This document shows, piece after piece, positions 21,787-33,946 of a stretch of 64,000 nucleotides of DNA. The position numbers and the translations under genes were made by a program. Each line of letters begins with the position of its first letter. Positions within the stretch are counted from its first letter, which is position 1. Under the pieces are notes generated by a model. That model saw nothing but the letters and a program-made list of their open reading frames with translations. It did no database searches and was not told the origin of the DNA. Source of the stretch: Cryptomeria japonica (Eukaryota > Streptophyta > Pinopsida > Cupressales > Cupressaceae); NCBI RefSeq assembly GCF_030272615.1, contig NC_081415.1:513139034-513203033 (forward strand), written 5' to 3'.

Positions 21787-23181
21787 TGTAGCATCTTAAA
21801 TTGTACACCCTTGCTAGGGTGGTACAATTTTATGCTTAGTTTAGCATCCGCCTTAGTGTGTTTGCATCTTGCATTGTAATTTCCCTTTAAGAATTTAATT
21901 AATTAATTTAATTAAATATAAAGTTATGTTTCATCACTCCCCACATCATAAAATTGGGACCTTTACCCTAAGTGTGCCCCTTTTTATTTTATTCCTCCAA
22001 TAAATCATTGAATCATAAACCCTAATTAAGTCCTAATTCGACCTTTAAGGCCCGATTTCACATATAAAAAACATCTCAAAATCAGATATAACTTTGGGAT
22101 TCACTCTAATATCATCATATCGAATGGCCCTTAAAAATTGGTGAAATGTTGGTCGGACCAGGTGCACTTTGCACCTGGTCCCTAATATTTTTCCCGAAAT
22201 TTCAGGAGCACAATTCTATGATGTTATAATGCTTAACCCTAATAAATTGATGAGAAATTCAAAATCCTAGGTCGGCCAAAAGATGAAATTAAGATCTAGG
22301 GTTTCATACATAAGAGCTCTCTTTCTTCATTTGAAGGCAACTAAGATCTAATCGAATTTAGCAAAAACCTTATGGAGCGAGCACAAGGAGCCTTCTATGT
22401 AATGAAAGAGAAGCTTATGTGGACTCTTCAACAACATTCAAAAACATTCACAAAGATTTATCAAGTATTTGTCAAGAATTCATCATAAATTAGGAGCCTT
22501 GAAGACATTGAAGAACAATAAGAGATCACCGTCTAACGATTGGCTTGTACCCCTCCCTTAGGGGTTGGGTATGATTTCATGTTGTTTTCATCTCTTTACA
22601 TGGGCTTCATTACATCAATTTTCATATTTACATTTATGTTTTAGATCTCTTTGCATCATTGATTTGGAGCATTTACTTTGTCAATTACAATAATTTAGGG
22701 TTTACTCTTTAGGGTTGTTGTAGATTATTTGCATTCATTTTAGGGTCTTGCACACACAAAAAATTCCCACACACACTATTTTACTGTATAAATCAGCTAT
22801 TTGTTGAGGTGGAAATCATCAAAATAGGGGTTTGGCTAAGGCAAAACCCTATATAACCACCCAAACTCTCTCTTTTTAGTTTCAAATGTAGGTACAAGTA
22901 CCCAGAAGGCTTCCCAGATTAGCAAAAGATACAAGAACACACCTTGGTCCTTCCCAAGACAAGTGCATGGCACCCTAGTTCCCCCCAATTTTAGTGATTT
23001 TTGATAGGGTGCTATCTCAGGATTGCAGTCCTTCAGTTGCAGATCTCTATCAAATTATCAGGGATAGGGCGTGGCACCTTGGTCCTAGTCAGTTTGGCTC
23101 ATCTTTCTTTATTAGGTACACATCCAGACTCCCTCCCCTTCTCTGCTTTCAGTATCTTAGTTTCAAATCTCTAAGTTTCTC
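21787..23181 (+). repeat. Element A: 5' LTR, 3'-truncated
   Basis: The sequence aligns with the A 3' LTR (25043-25299 plus 40508-41922) and with the D LTR (58255-59826). Shared landmarks are TTAAATTGTACACCC, GGTCGGACCAGGTGCAC, GGGTTTCATACATAAG and GGTACCCAGAAGGC-like text. The match stops at about 23181 (AAGTTTCTCA), where sequence homologous to D 62605 onward begins. The last roughly 250 bp of the LTR are therefore missing. Confidence 0.87.
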
Positions 23182-25042
23182 AAGGATATATTTTCTCCCA
23201 AAGGAGTGCTCTTAGATGCTGATTGGGGATCTGTAGACTTTAACCCTACTTTTATATGAGATTATAGAGTAGCTTGGAAGACTAGGAAGGATAAATATAA
23301 GGAGTAACCAAAAGAGAAACCCACTTTGCCTAAACAACTAAGTAACCACTTTGTGGTTGCTTCTAATTCAAATAATTCTTCAAATTGTTCCTTTAATTCA
23401 TATAGCACTGAGACCTATGAGGCACAACCATCTCTTTCTGATTTAGCATCCCTTTATGGTCTGGGTTTCACATTTTAGCTAAGAGTGGCTATAATGGCAA
23501 TGGTTGTGGTGCAGATGAACAAGGAATTAAAGTTCCTTTAGAACATAACACACATGAAGCTTTATTTGGACTTGGATGTAATCCCTCTAAGCCCACCAAA
23601 GCATCTAAAAGACCATCTCTCAATGTGAATGCTATATTTAGTAGTGATGATGACCTCACCTCAATTAAACCATCTTCTAGTTCTCTCAACACTCATCCCC
23701 CTCATAAGGAAATCTTGGTGATGAACAAATATTTTTATGAATCTCCTCAGGAGATTTCTAATCCCACTTATGAGACTATCTTCTACTCATTCTAAAATCC
23801 CTTCCTCTAGGAATAAGGCTCTAATGAATTACACTTATCCCTCTCCTAAGATTTCTTGTGTACAAGAAAAGTATGACTTAGTGGCATATTCTATTCCTAT
23901 AAACTTCTCTCTTTCTAAAGACTTTAACATTCATCATCTCATATATATGTTTTTAATCTCACTTATAGTAGAGCATTTGATATGTCATATTCAAATACCT
24001 CATTCAATCTATCATATCTTTAATTAACATTAATGGCTATTGTGTTGCTCATCATTATGTGACATTGGTAGCTCACTTACTGGGGGCTCATTGTTATTCA
24101 TGATGGTAAAATTTCATGTGCAATCATACTTTTGGAAGCAACATAATATCCTATTTCTATCTCATCTCTTCTCCATATATATTGGGGGCAAGAGTGATTT
24201 CAAACATCTCCCCTTCTTAAGATTAAAATTTCCCCTTTGTGAAGTAGTGTCTTCTATAAGGATTTCTTGTTGATTATAGAGGTGTATTCATATTTGAATT
24301 CATTCTCTCATATTGGAACAAGTTTCCCTAATAGGGATCTTAAGTACATATCCTTAATTGGGACATCCTCTTTGGTGTTGGAATTATTTGATCATTCATC
24401 AATTTCTTTTTATCATTGAGTGGTATCTTTTATAATAAACCTTTCTATTTTGTGAACGTGCATGTCCCTGATGAGGATCTCTTGCCTTATTTTAGAAGAG
24501 TGTTGCTATAAATAATCTCTCTTTTATGTCATTTGAATCATCCATTCTTTTCCAATTTCCTTTATAGTGTTGAATTTGTTTTCGTTTAAATCTTTCATCT
24601 TAGGTTAGAGAACTCTCAGATCCTCACACTCTTTGTTGTGGGAATTGAGGTTTAGTCCTCTTTCTTTCCAAATGATTATCCATTAGTTTTTAATCTTCTA
24701 TCAAATATTCTTGTGAAAATTTGTCATCAATCCTCTTTCACAATTCAATGTGGTAAACATGATACCCTCTTTCAACTCACTAAATTAGTAAGCCGAAATA
24801 GGGGAGGGGCATATAGCTACCCTCAAATTTTAATCACCTTCCTCAGTAATAATTGAGGTGATTTTGTGATTTTATCTAACATGTGGTTTTGTAAGGTACG
24901 GTTCCTAACTGTATACTGTAGATACCGCTAGGGGCTTCATCTGACAACTTGTGGATATATCATTTTTCATAAATGTTTTTTTTTTTTTACTTTAGCTTGC
25001 ATATGCACATAGTGTCATATGACCACTAAAGTGGGGGCTATA
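23182..25042 (+). pseudogene. Element A: post-protease coding remnant with G-patch-like motif and 3' UTR
   Basis: The segment from 23215 (GATTGGGGATCTGTAGACTTTAACCC) matches D at 62645 onward. At 23404-23462 one frame reads TYEAQPSLSDLASLYGLGF. It shifts to another frame at 23463-23792 reading ILAKSGYNGNGCGADEQGIK, then VPLEHNTHEALFGLGC. The spacing of glycines and hydrophobics resembles a G-patch (an RNA-binding motif known after protease in some retroviruses and some plant Gypsy elements). The rest to 25042 is 3' UTR, shared with D 63150-63608. Confidence 0.7.
25021..25042 (+). promoter_or_regulatory. Element A: polypurine tract with adjacent palindrome
   Basis: CCACTAAAGTGG (25023-25034) overlaps the purine run AAAGTGGGGGCTA just before the 3' LTR start at 25043. 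The same arrangement occurs in F (39223-39242) and D (63589-63608). Confidence 0.7.
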
Positions 25043-25299
25043 TATAGTGTCTTAAATTGTAGACCCTTGCTAGGGTGGTACAATTTTATGCTCAGTTTAG
25101 CATCCACCTTAGTGTGTTTGCATCTTGCATTGTTATTTTCCTTTAAGAATTTAATTAATTAATTTAATTAAATCTAGAGTAATATTTCATCACTCCCCAC
25201 ATCATAAAATTGTGCCCTTTACCCTAAGTGTGCCCCTTTTTATTTTTTTCCTCTAATAAATCATTTAATCATAAACCCTAATTATGTCCTAGTACGACC
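25043..25299 (+). repeat. Element A: 3' LTR, left part
   Basis: The LTR begins TATAGTGTCTTAAATTG (a TGTAGT start with one change) and matches 21787-22045 and 58255-58510 closely. It is interrupted after CGACC (25295-25299) by element F and resumes at 40508. Confidence 0.9.
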
Positions 25300-26302
25300 C
25301 GTAGTGTCATAAAATTGTGACCCTAGAAATTTTTGACTGCATTAGGGTCCTCATATATGTGAGTTCGAATCCTCTAGCTTGATTAGAGACTGCGCAATCC
25401 TCATAAATAGATTCTTACTTGGCCTTTGCATCACCCCGTATGCACTCTGCCCTAGAGAAAGGGGTAGGATAGGGGCTTGGTGCCATTGTCCCCCCTTGGA
25501 CTAGGTTATGGCATCCTTTTCCTCCTAGGATAGGAGCAGGCACACCTGTCCCTACCCTATTCTGGGCAGGACCCTTCCTAAGGTTGCATTGTTGGTTGTG
25601 CATCGAGCATGAAACTCGCCCGATGTCGGCCCGTGATAAAAATCAAATCCACTAACTTGTATTTAAGGGGAATTCCTCCTCTCATTTACATAAGTTCAAT
25701 AGGTTGGATGAATGGGAAATTCACAAGTGATCAAGCATTCAAGAGCATTCAAGCATTCTTTTCCAGCATTGGGCATTCTCAAGTCTCCCTTCAAGGCTAG
25801 GTGTTGCATTCAACTCAATGATTCAACCATTGAAGAGGAGATTTATTTTAACATTAAATTCCACACAAGTATTTCTATCAACATTGCTACTACAACCTCC
25901 CTTGAGGTGATTTACAATTTAATCTTTCATTTATAGCTACTTGCAATAATTTCTTTCATTACTTGGTTAATTCCAAAACTGGGATTTGACCTAAAGGCAA
26001 ACCCCCAATACCAAACCACTTTCCTATCTTTTCTATGTGTAGGTTGTAGGTGCACAAGTGTACTTTCAGATTCGGACTTCATTTGTCATACCATTACATT
26101 TGATTCAGATTCAGACTTCATTTGTTTCACAAATTTTTTGGACTACCGTGTACATTTATGCCATGCTCCAAACAACTTTTCCTCAAATTCACAGGGCGAC
26201 TTTGTCTCGACATATTACTACCAGATCTAGGTGTCACTTTTGCACTACATAATTCAATAAATTCCTTTCCATTTCAAATAAGGAAGAGGGGATCAACTTA
26301 GC
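25300..26302 (+). repeat. Element F: 5' LTR, left part
   Basis: The sequence matches the F 3' LTR from 39243 onward: GACCCTAGAAATTTT, GATTCAAGCATTCTTTTCCAG and GGAAGAGGGGATCAACTTA are shared. It has one fewer GGACAGGGGC-type hairpin repeat than the 3' LTR and lacks about 50 bp near 26231. Copia K interrupts it at 26302; the remaining 190 bp are at 33737-33926. Confidence 0.9.
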
Positions 26303-27755
26303 TGTTCGCATTTTCATATTGTTGGCATTTTAAATATAGATTAAATTAATGATATGTTGTCATTGATGTCAACTGAACCGGTGAATGATATTCATGATAT
26401 TGTTGATGTTACTGCTGATATTGATTTTGTCTTGTAACGGTATAATAAACTTTGTGGAAGATGCTGTAAACTAGTATATGGTAGTTTGTAAGTTGAACCG
26501 GTGTATAAGGTTAAACATTTCTATGTTATGTAAACCAGTAAACCCTACCAGTTGTTTTGTGTTAAACCCTAACCGATCAAGTTTGTTGGCTTATGTTGAG
26601 TGGTAATGATGGAGAAATGTGTGATCATTGAATGAGGATTAGTTCAGATTGATTTGGCATGTTTTTTATCTTGGAAAGGAGCAAAGTAGATTGCATCTAA
26701 TGCATAGCACGTGATGAGTTACAAAGTCCGATGAAGCAGTGATCATGGAGTGGTTGGAATTTTCTTGGAGAATGTGAAGAGATTGTTATGATTTCTAACA
26801 ATCAAGATTGTACTGACTTGTTTGTAATCTCGATGATGAGAATTAGGTTTTTGTTTTGTTACCAACCTAGATGATTTGTATTTAAGGTCGATGAAGTTGT
26901 TTGTAAAAAGAGTTGGAAAAGTTGGTAGAAATTAGTTAAGCATGTGGTTGCCAAACTAGTGGATGCATCTACCCTTTGAGTAAAGGCAGATTGAAGCTTA
27001 AGAAGGATTTGATCAAGTAGATGTAGTGCTATTTAGACAGATCAAGAAAACCTATTGTTTTCTAACAATTACAATAGAAATTGAAATCCCCTAACCGGGT
27101 AAGCTCTATCAAGCTTGGTTACTTTCTAAATCCTCTAATAAGCTGGTACATTAGTTTGGATTGTCAAATCCTCTAGCAAGGTTACTCCTAATAGGGTATT
27201 GTGCTTTTCATCAAGGAATATTTGTAAATCCCTTAACCGGGCAATTCCTAACTGGAATTAGTTCTTATCATTATTGATTGTAAAAGCTTTAATAGGCTTG
27301 GCTCCTAACAGTGTGAACTTCAGAAGAGTTTAGATAGCTATCCTTGTGAGTCTCATCTCACTATGGTTTTTACCTATTTGGGTTTTGCACATATAAATAT
27401 TTGTGTCTAGTGGTGAAATCTTTTGTGGTTATGATCTTATTTGTTGATTTGATTAACTACTTAATTATTCTGATAAGGCATGATAATTGGAAGCATGATA
27501 GATGAATATGTTGATATTTGATTAAGCATTGTTGATGTTTACAAGATTAAATTTGTTTACTATTAAGTTGGTATAACAGTCAAACCGGTTGATGATTGAT
27601 TGATGTTTGTTATCTTTGAGACATTATCTTGACAAAGTTATTTCTTGATAAGTTAATTTTGAGTTTAGGAGTTTGTATCAATTTCTCAGAATACTGATTC
27701 AACCCCCCCCCCTCCCAGTATTCTACTGGATACTTATTCTTTTATCATACCATCA
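26303..27755 (+). repeat. Element K: 5' LTR
   Basis: It starts TGTTCGCATTTTCATATTG (26303) and ends CATACCATCA (27755), with the PBS two bases later. It aligns along its whole length with 32271-33731. AACCGG-containing words are frequent. A cytosine run (about 27706-27717) near the end is longer in the other LTR. Confidence 0.93.
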
Positions 27756-27757
27756 AT

Positions 27758-27769
27758 TGGTATTAGAGC
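27758..27769 (+). promoter_or_regulatory. Element K: primer-binding site
   Basis: TGGTATTAGAGC differs by one base from the initiator Met-tRNA complement TGGTATCAGAGC. It lies two bases after the LTR end, as expected for plant Copia. Confidence 0.9.
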
Positions 27770-27828
27770 ATCTCAGGTTGCCTTTAACCTAAAGCGTAAC
27801 AGCTTGAGGAAAAATCTTGTAGATCGTG

Positions 27829-28720
27829 ATGAAGAAAGAAGGTCTGAAGTTCAACAAAGATAACTATAGGATATGGAGTGATAGAATGAAGATTCACATT
27901 AAAAGTCTTGGTAGTCAGTATTGGGAGCATGTAGAAACTCTATATGTTGGACCTACTGGTACTCTGACTGGTGATCAGAAGAAACAAATATAAGAGAATC
28001 ATCAAGCATTAGAGGCTATTATCAATTCCTTGTCTGATGTTGAATATTTAGATGTTAATGGTCTTGAAACTGCATATGCAGTTTGGAAAAAAGTTGAAGA
28101 GATTTTAGCAGTGATGAACATGTTAAGATTGCCAAAGAGGAGAGTTTAAGAGGAAAATTTGATGACATGATAATGTCTGAAGGTGAGAATATCCAGCAGT
28201 ATGGTCAAAGGATAAAAAATATATGTAGTGAAATAAAGAGTGCAGGAGGGAAAGTGGAAGATGCCACAGTGATCAATAAGGTATTGAGAACCTTTCTACC
28301 GATCTATGCTATCCGAGTTGTAACTATTCAAGAGCTGAAATCCATTGACAAAACAAAGGTAACTCTTGACTCTATCATTGGCAAACTTACTGCTTTTGAA
28401 CTAAATGGATATGATGGTAGTGTACAAAAATTAGAATTTGTATTCAGAGCTTATTCTTCTAACTCATCTGTGAGAAGAAGTAGAGATACCGACCATACCT
28501 ATGAATCTAGATCCAGCAAAGATACTAATGATGAAGACAATTTAGTGGAGCTTGAAGCATTGTTGGCAAAATGACTACCTAGAGGCATTAGTAAATACAG
28601 AGGTAAGCTATCGTTGAAATGTTTTGCTTGCAATAAGATTGGTCATATAGTAGCTAATTTCCCTAATGATGAAAATGAATACAAGAGAGACAAATTTAAG
28701 AAGTATAAGGGTAAAGGAAA
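27829..28720 (+). pseudogene. Element K: gag
   Basis: An ATG at 27829 begins MKKEGLKFNKDNYRIWSDRM, a Copia gag N terminus. A stop follows QKKQI at about 27991. A frameshift near 28105-28115 leads into 28167-28574, which contains ENIQQYGQRIKNICSEIK and VINKVLRTFLPIYA, the UBN2-type gag core. The nucleocapsid knuckle at 28618-28660 reads CFACNKIGHIVANF, where the last Cys ligand is Phe. Gag would package the element RNA. The frame ends with a lysine-rich stretch leading into protease. Confidence 0.88.
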
Positions 28721-29900
28721 GAAAGATTGTCTTGTAGCTATTGACAGTGGTATTACTGCTAAAGAATTTGATGATGATGCTAGTGAAGATATTGTGTTTG
28801 TGGCTATTAAGGAAGAGATATCAGATCAGAAAGCACTAGTGTCCAAGATGGATAACTCTAATGATTGGATCATTGATAGTGGTTGTTCAAATCACATGAT
28901 CGGTGATCAAAGAAAATTTCTTTCCTTGAAGGAATTTGATGGCAGTGTTGTTAGACGTGGCAATGACTCACCCTGTATGGTTAAAGGTAAGAGAGTTATT
29001 TATTTTAATGGGAAGATCAATGCAAACGATGTCTATTGGGTTGAAGGCCTAAAGCACAATCTTTTGAGTGTAGCACAACTTAATGATAGAGGAAACCTAG
29101 TGGAGTTTAGAAATGGAATGTGCAAAATCTTTGAAAACAAAGGTGAATTGATTGCAACTGGGAAATAGACCATAGGTTATCTACTTTATCTTAATCCTAA
29201 AGTTAGCAACTATTTGATTGCAAAAATAGATGATAGTTGGCTTTGGCATAGGAGATTTTATCATGTAAACTTTGATAACATTGTTAAAGTGAGCAAGTCT
29301 AAGACTGTAAGAGGTCTACCTTAGCTAGACAAACCAGTTAATGCTCCTTGTAAAGAATGTCAGTTAGGAAAGATGACTTCTTCAACATTCCAAAGCAATT
29401 TCTTCTTAGCAGAGCACTTGTTAGATTTGGTTCATACAAATCTATGTGGACCAATAAGAACTAGAAGCATTTCAAGTGATAGATATTTCATGATCTTCAC
29501 TGATGATTGTAAGGATGATGTGGGTCACATTCTTGAAGGACAAGAATGAAACTTTTGGTAAATTCAAGACATTCAGATTCTTAGATGAGAAAGAGAGTGG
29601 CAAAAATATAAAATGTTCAAGGAGAGATCAAGGCGGTGAATTTACTTATGATAAATTCACTAAGTATTGTGATGGGAATGATATCAAGTGGCAGCTATCT
29701 GCACCAAGGACACCACAACTGAATGGTATAGCAGAAAGGAACAACTAGTCAGTAGTTGAAGCAGCTAGAACTATGTTGATAAAAGGAAATGTAGCAAAAA
29801 CATTTTGGAGAGAAGCTGTAAGTACAATAGTGTACACAATGAACCGAGTTCTAGTGAAAAGAGGTAAGGATAAGACACCTTGAGTATTAGTATGGAAGAA
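28721..29900 (+). pseudogene. Element K: protease and integrase
   Basis: The protease active site DWIIDSGCSNHMIGD is intact at about 28863-28908. The GAG-pre-integrase zinc region follows: WLWHRRFYHVNFDNI (about 29238-29282) and CKECQLGKM near 29350. In the integrase core the first catalytic Asp of HTDLCGP is Asn (LVHTNLCGP, about 29428-29455). The second (RRDQGGEF, about 29620) and the Glu (LNGIAERNN, about 29720) are kept. Stops at 29166 and 29746 and a frame change near 29500 disable it. Confidence 0.9.
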
Positions 29901-30079
29901 CACCTGATGTTAGCTATTTTAAGATCTTTGGTAGTAAATGTTTAATAAAAAGATGTGATTACATAAGCAAGTTTGAAGCTAAGAGTGGTGAAGGCATATT
30001 TCTTGGCTATTCCACCAAGAGTAAGGCCTACAAATGCTTCAACAATGAGACACAGAGAATTGTTGAGAGTGTTGATGTT

Positions 30080-31071
30080 TGTGTAGATGAAAGTCCTAAA
30101 ATTTCAAAAGGAACATGTTCAGAGAGAAAGGATGAAGATCCTTGCATTTTTCTTTTGGAACCTGAAACTGGTAAATTAGAAACTGGTAAAGAAAATCCTG
30201 ATGTACTTGTTCAACCAGAACAAATAAATTCAGAGGAAGAAGATAATGAAGAAGCTGAACGTGATGAGAATGATCATGTTATTCCTAGGTATGTAAGACT
30301 GAATCATAGTTCTAGGCAGATTATTGGGTATAAGGATGATGGAGTACTTACTAGAAGAAGAGTTAGAGAGAAATCTTGCACGATCTCCACCTTTAAACCT
30401 AGAAGTTCTAAGGAGGCATTTGGTGATGATCATTGGGTGAAAGCAATGGAAGAGGAATTGGATAAGATTGAGATAAACAACACTTGGACCTTCATACCCT
30501 GACCGGTAAATAAGAATGTCATGGGTACTAAATGGGTGTTCAGAAACAAGTTAAATGAAGATTGTGTTGTAGTTAACAATAAGGCAAGATTAGTTTGCAA
30601 AGGTTATGTGCGAGAAGAAGGAAGGATTATGGAGAAACTTTTTGACCAGTAGCAAGACTGGAAGGAGTAAGAACACTACTTGCATTTGCAACTCACAATA
30701 AGTTCATGGTTTACCAGATGGATGTTAAGTCTGCATTTTTGAATGGGATGTTGGAAGAAGAGGTTTATATAGAGCAGCCTGATGGTTATGCATTGACAAA
30801 TAAGGAAGACATGGTACACAGATTACATAAAGATTTGTATGGATTAAAGCAAGCACACAGAGCATGGTATGAACAACTTCATACACATCTGATGAAGATA
30901 GGCTTTGCAAGAACCGATGATGACAACAACATTTATCTCAAGTCTAAAGAAGATGAAATACTAGTGTGTGAAGTATTTGTTGATGACATTATATTTGGAG
31001 GTAATGATGTCATGAGAAACAACTCTGTAGATGAAATGGAGAATGAGTTTGAGATGTCATTAGTAGGGTAA
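30080..31071 (+). pseudogene. Element K: reverse transcriptase
   Basis: The RT entry region lies at 30155-30502 with DDHWVKAMEEELDKIEINNTW. The palm at 30706-31071 contains VYQMDVKSAFLNGMLEEEVY (first Asp), LYGLKQAHRAWYEQLH and the FVDDIIFGG catalytic box, a Copia YVDD equivalent. A stop at 30500-30502 and a frameshift near 30620 separate them. Part of the integrase C terminus (KAYKCF, about 30030) precedes it. This is Copia pol, because integrase lies upstream of RT. Confidence 0.9.
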
Positions 31072-31104
31072 ATAAAAAATCTCATAGGCTTGTAGATACA
31101 GTAG

Positions 31105-31929
31105 ATGAAGAATGGTATTTTCATTACTCAATCTAAATATGTGAAAGAAGTTTTGAAGACTTTTGGCATGAGTGACTATAAACCAATTGGAACTCCAATG
31201 ATTACAGGTTGTAAATTGTCCAAGGAAGATGCATCTAAGTTTGTAGATGAAAAGGAATATAGGTCAATGATTGGGAAATTACACTATGTTGTTCACAATC
31301 GACTGAATATTTCTCATGCAGTTAGTATAGTTGCTATATTTTAGAAAAATCCAAAGGAAGCACATCTGATAGCAACTAAGAGAATTTTTAGATATCTGAA
31401 AGGTATTGTTCACTATTGGTTATGGTATCCATATGGAGGCAATTTTAATTTAAAGGCGTACACTGATGCTGATTAGGTAGGAAATATTGATGACTAGAAA
31501 ATACTAGTGGTAGAGCATTCTTTTTAGGAGGAAGGCTAGTTTCACAGAGTAGTAAAAAGCAGAGTTGTACTTCACAATCTACTGTTGAAGCTGAGTATGT
31601 AGCAACTTATATGAATTGAACACAAGCTATTTGGATGAGATACATTTTGGAAGGTTTTAAGATGAAGATCTTAGAACCTATAAAGATTTTGTGTGATAAC
31701 ACAAGTGCAATAATTATTTCTAAGAATCTTGTTTTGCATACAAGGACTAAGCACATTGAATTGAAGTATCACTTTTTGAGGGAAAAAGTTTAAAGTAAAG
31801 ATGTTATCTTAGAGCATGTTTCTACCTAGGAGAAACTTGAAGATATCTTTAGCAAACATGTGCCTAAGACAACTTTTGAGTATCTTAGAAGTCAGTTAGG
31901 GGTTGTCCCTCTTCATGAAGTTAGTTGAT
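31105..31929 (+). pseudogene. Element K: RNase H and end of pol
   Basis: The sequence continues from RT with FITQSKYVKEVLKTFGM and YRSMIGKLHYVV, then KAYTDAD near 31455, SQSTVEAEYVA near 31575 and HTRTKHIELKYHFL near 31740. The last block is EKLEDIFSKHV and LRSQLGVVPLHEVS followed by TGA at about 31927. These are the standard Copia RNase H landmarks, with the catalytic residues of TDAD and VEAEY visible. Stops near 31476, 31617 and 31791 break the frame. Confidence 0.88.
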
Positions 31930-32256
31930 CATGATGTTGATTGCATCAGTCCCTAAATTGCTTGCCGAATCTTACATGGATTGATTTTTTTTGGAAGTGG
32001 ATGTATTCCACATGGGGAGCATCAAGTTGTAGTATGTTGATGCACAGTAAGAATTTGGAATTACATGTTTTACATTCAATTTGGCATTGTTGTCAAAGGC
32101 GGACAAGAATTATGTGATTGAGGAGAAGGATTATGTGAACCAGTGATAGACTGAAGACAGACAAAGCATGGTGAATACTTGGTAATGTAAACCATGATTC
32201 CTATTCACTAGTAATGGTAACAATCAAAGGCATTGATATTTGTATTGCCATCAATG

Positions 32257-32270
32257 CGAAAGGGGGAGAT
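32257..32270 (+). promoter_or_regulatory. Element K: polypurine tract
   Basis: GCGAAAGGGGGAGAT immediately precedes the 3' LTR start TGTTGCC at 32271. It is a typical Copia PPT. Confidence 0.9.
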
Positions 32271-33731
32271 TGTTGCCATTTTCAGATTATTGGCATTTTG
32301 CATTTAGATTGCATTAATGATATGTTGTCATTGATGTCAATTGAACCAGTGAATGATATTCATGATATTGCTAATGTTACTATTGATATTGCTTTTATCT
32401 TGTAACTAGTATGATAAACTTTGTGGAAGATGTTGTAAACCGGTATATGATAGTTTGTAAGTTGAACCGGTTTATAAGGTTAAACATTTCTATGTTATGT
32501 AAATTGATAAATCCTACCAATTGTTTTTTCTTAAACCATAACCAATCAAGTTTTTTGGTTTATGTTGAGCAGTAATGATGGAGACACTGTGATCATTGAA
32601 TGAGGATTAGTTCAGATTGATATGGGGCATTTGTTGTCTTGGAAAGGACAAAAGTGGATTGCATCTAATGTATAGTGCGTGATGAGTTACAAAGCCTAAT
32701 GAAGAAGTGATCATGGAGTGTTTGGAATTTTATTGAAGAATGTGAAGAGATTGTTATGATTTCTAATGGTCAAGATTGTACTGAGTTGTTTGTAATCTTG
32801 ATGATGAGAATTAGGTTTTTGTTGTGTTACCCACCTAGTTGATTTGTATTTAAGGTCATTGAAGTTGTTTGTAAAAAGAGTTGGCAAAGTTGGCAGAAAT
32901 TAGTTGAGTGTGTGGTTGCAAAATAGGTGGATGGATCTATAGTTTGAGTAAAGGCAGATTGAAGCTTAAGAAGGATCTGATCAAGCAGATGAAGTACTAT
33001 TCAGGCAAATCAAGGAAACCTGTTGTTTTCTAACAATTACAACAGAAATTGAAATCCCCTAACCGGGTAAGCTCTAACAATCTTGGTTACTTTCTAAATC
33101 CTCTAACAAAGTGGTCCATTAGTTTGGATTCTCAAATCCTCCAGAGAGGTTACTCCTAACAGGGTATTGTGCTTTTCATCAAGGCATGTTTGTAAATCCC
33201 TTAACTAGGTGATTCCTAACCATAATTAGTTCTTAATAGGACTTATTGTAAAAGATTTAACAGGCTTGGCTCCTAATAGGGTGAACTTCAGAAGAGTTCA
33301 TATAGCTATCCTTGTGAGTCTCATCTCAACATGGTTTTTCCCTATTTGGGTTTTCCACGTATAAATATTTGTGTCTAGTGGTGAATGCTTTTGTGGTTAT
33401 GATCTTATTTGTTGATTTGATTAACTACTTAATTATTTTGATAAGGCATGATAACTGGAAGCATGAGAGATAAATATGTTGATATTTGATTAAGCATTTT
33501 TTATGTTTACAAGATTGAAGTTGTTTACTGTTATGTTGGTATAATAGTCAAACCGGTTAATGATTGATTGATGTTGGTAATCTTTGAGACATTATCTTGA
33601 TAGATTTATTTGTTAATAAGTTTATTTTGAGTTTGGGAGTTTGTATCAGTTTCTCAGTATACTACTTCACCCCCCCCCCCCCCCCCCATCTCAGTATTCT
33701 ACCAGATACTTCTTCTTTCATCATATGATCA
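32271..33731 (+). repeat. Element K: 3' LTR
   Basis: It begins TGTTGCCATTTTCAG and ends CATATGATCA (33731), followed by the TTAAC target duplicate. It aligns with 26303-27755 throughout, with many scattered substitutions, so the insertion is not recent. It contains a cytosine run of about 19 near 33669-33687. Confidence 0.93.
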
Positions 33732-33736
33732 TTAAC

Positions 33737-33926
33737 ATTCCCAATTCATTCATAATTCAATCTACCATGTGGAGAGATTGAATCTAGTGAATTATCCTCT
33801 CCTCTTTCTAATGTAACATGGTGAAAAGTGTTTAAAGGATAACCAATAGTGAAACTCTCATCTCTCTTTGAGGGAAACGAGTATTTTTCCTCTTGATCTA
33901 TCATTAACCATTTTTCCACCATTACA
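33737..33926 (+). repeat. Element F: 5' LTR, right part
   Basis: The last 190 bp of the F 5' LTR resume after Copia K at ACATTCCCAATTC and end ...CCACCATTACA. They match 40313-40502 base for base with few changes. Confidence 0.92.
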
Positions 33927-33928
33927 TT

Positions 33929-33946
33929 TTGGTGACCCCGATGTCT
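33929..33946 (+). promoter_or_regulatory. Element F: primer-binding site
   Basis: TTGGTGACCCCGATGTC follows the LTR end by two to three bases. It ends the LTR cleanly and begins with the TGG expected opposite a tRNA CCA end. It is not the Met-tRNA site, and I cannot assign the tRNA. Element D has a related but altered site at 59829 (TTGGTGAACACAATG). Confidence 0.7.

Larger units (their letters stand above)
26303..33731 (+). mobile_element. Element K: Ty1/Copia retrotransposon, full structure, decayed
   Basis: K is a complete 7.43-kb element with two LTRs (1453 and 1461 bp), a Met-tRNA-type PBS, a PPT and all Copia domains in the order gag, protease, integrase, RT, RNase H. The target duplication is TTAGC (26298-26302) and TTAAC (33732-33736), matching at 4 of 5 bases. 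The uninterrupted target is visible in the F 3' LTR (AACTTAACATTCCC, about 40304-40318). It is the youngest layer of the nest, yet it carries multiple stops and frameshifts. Confidence 0.95.
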
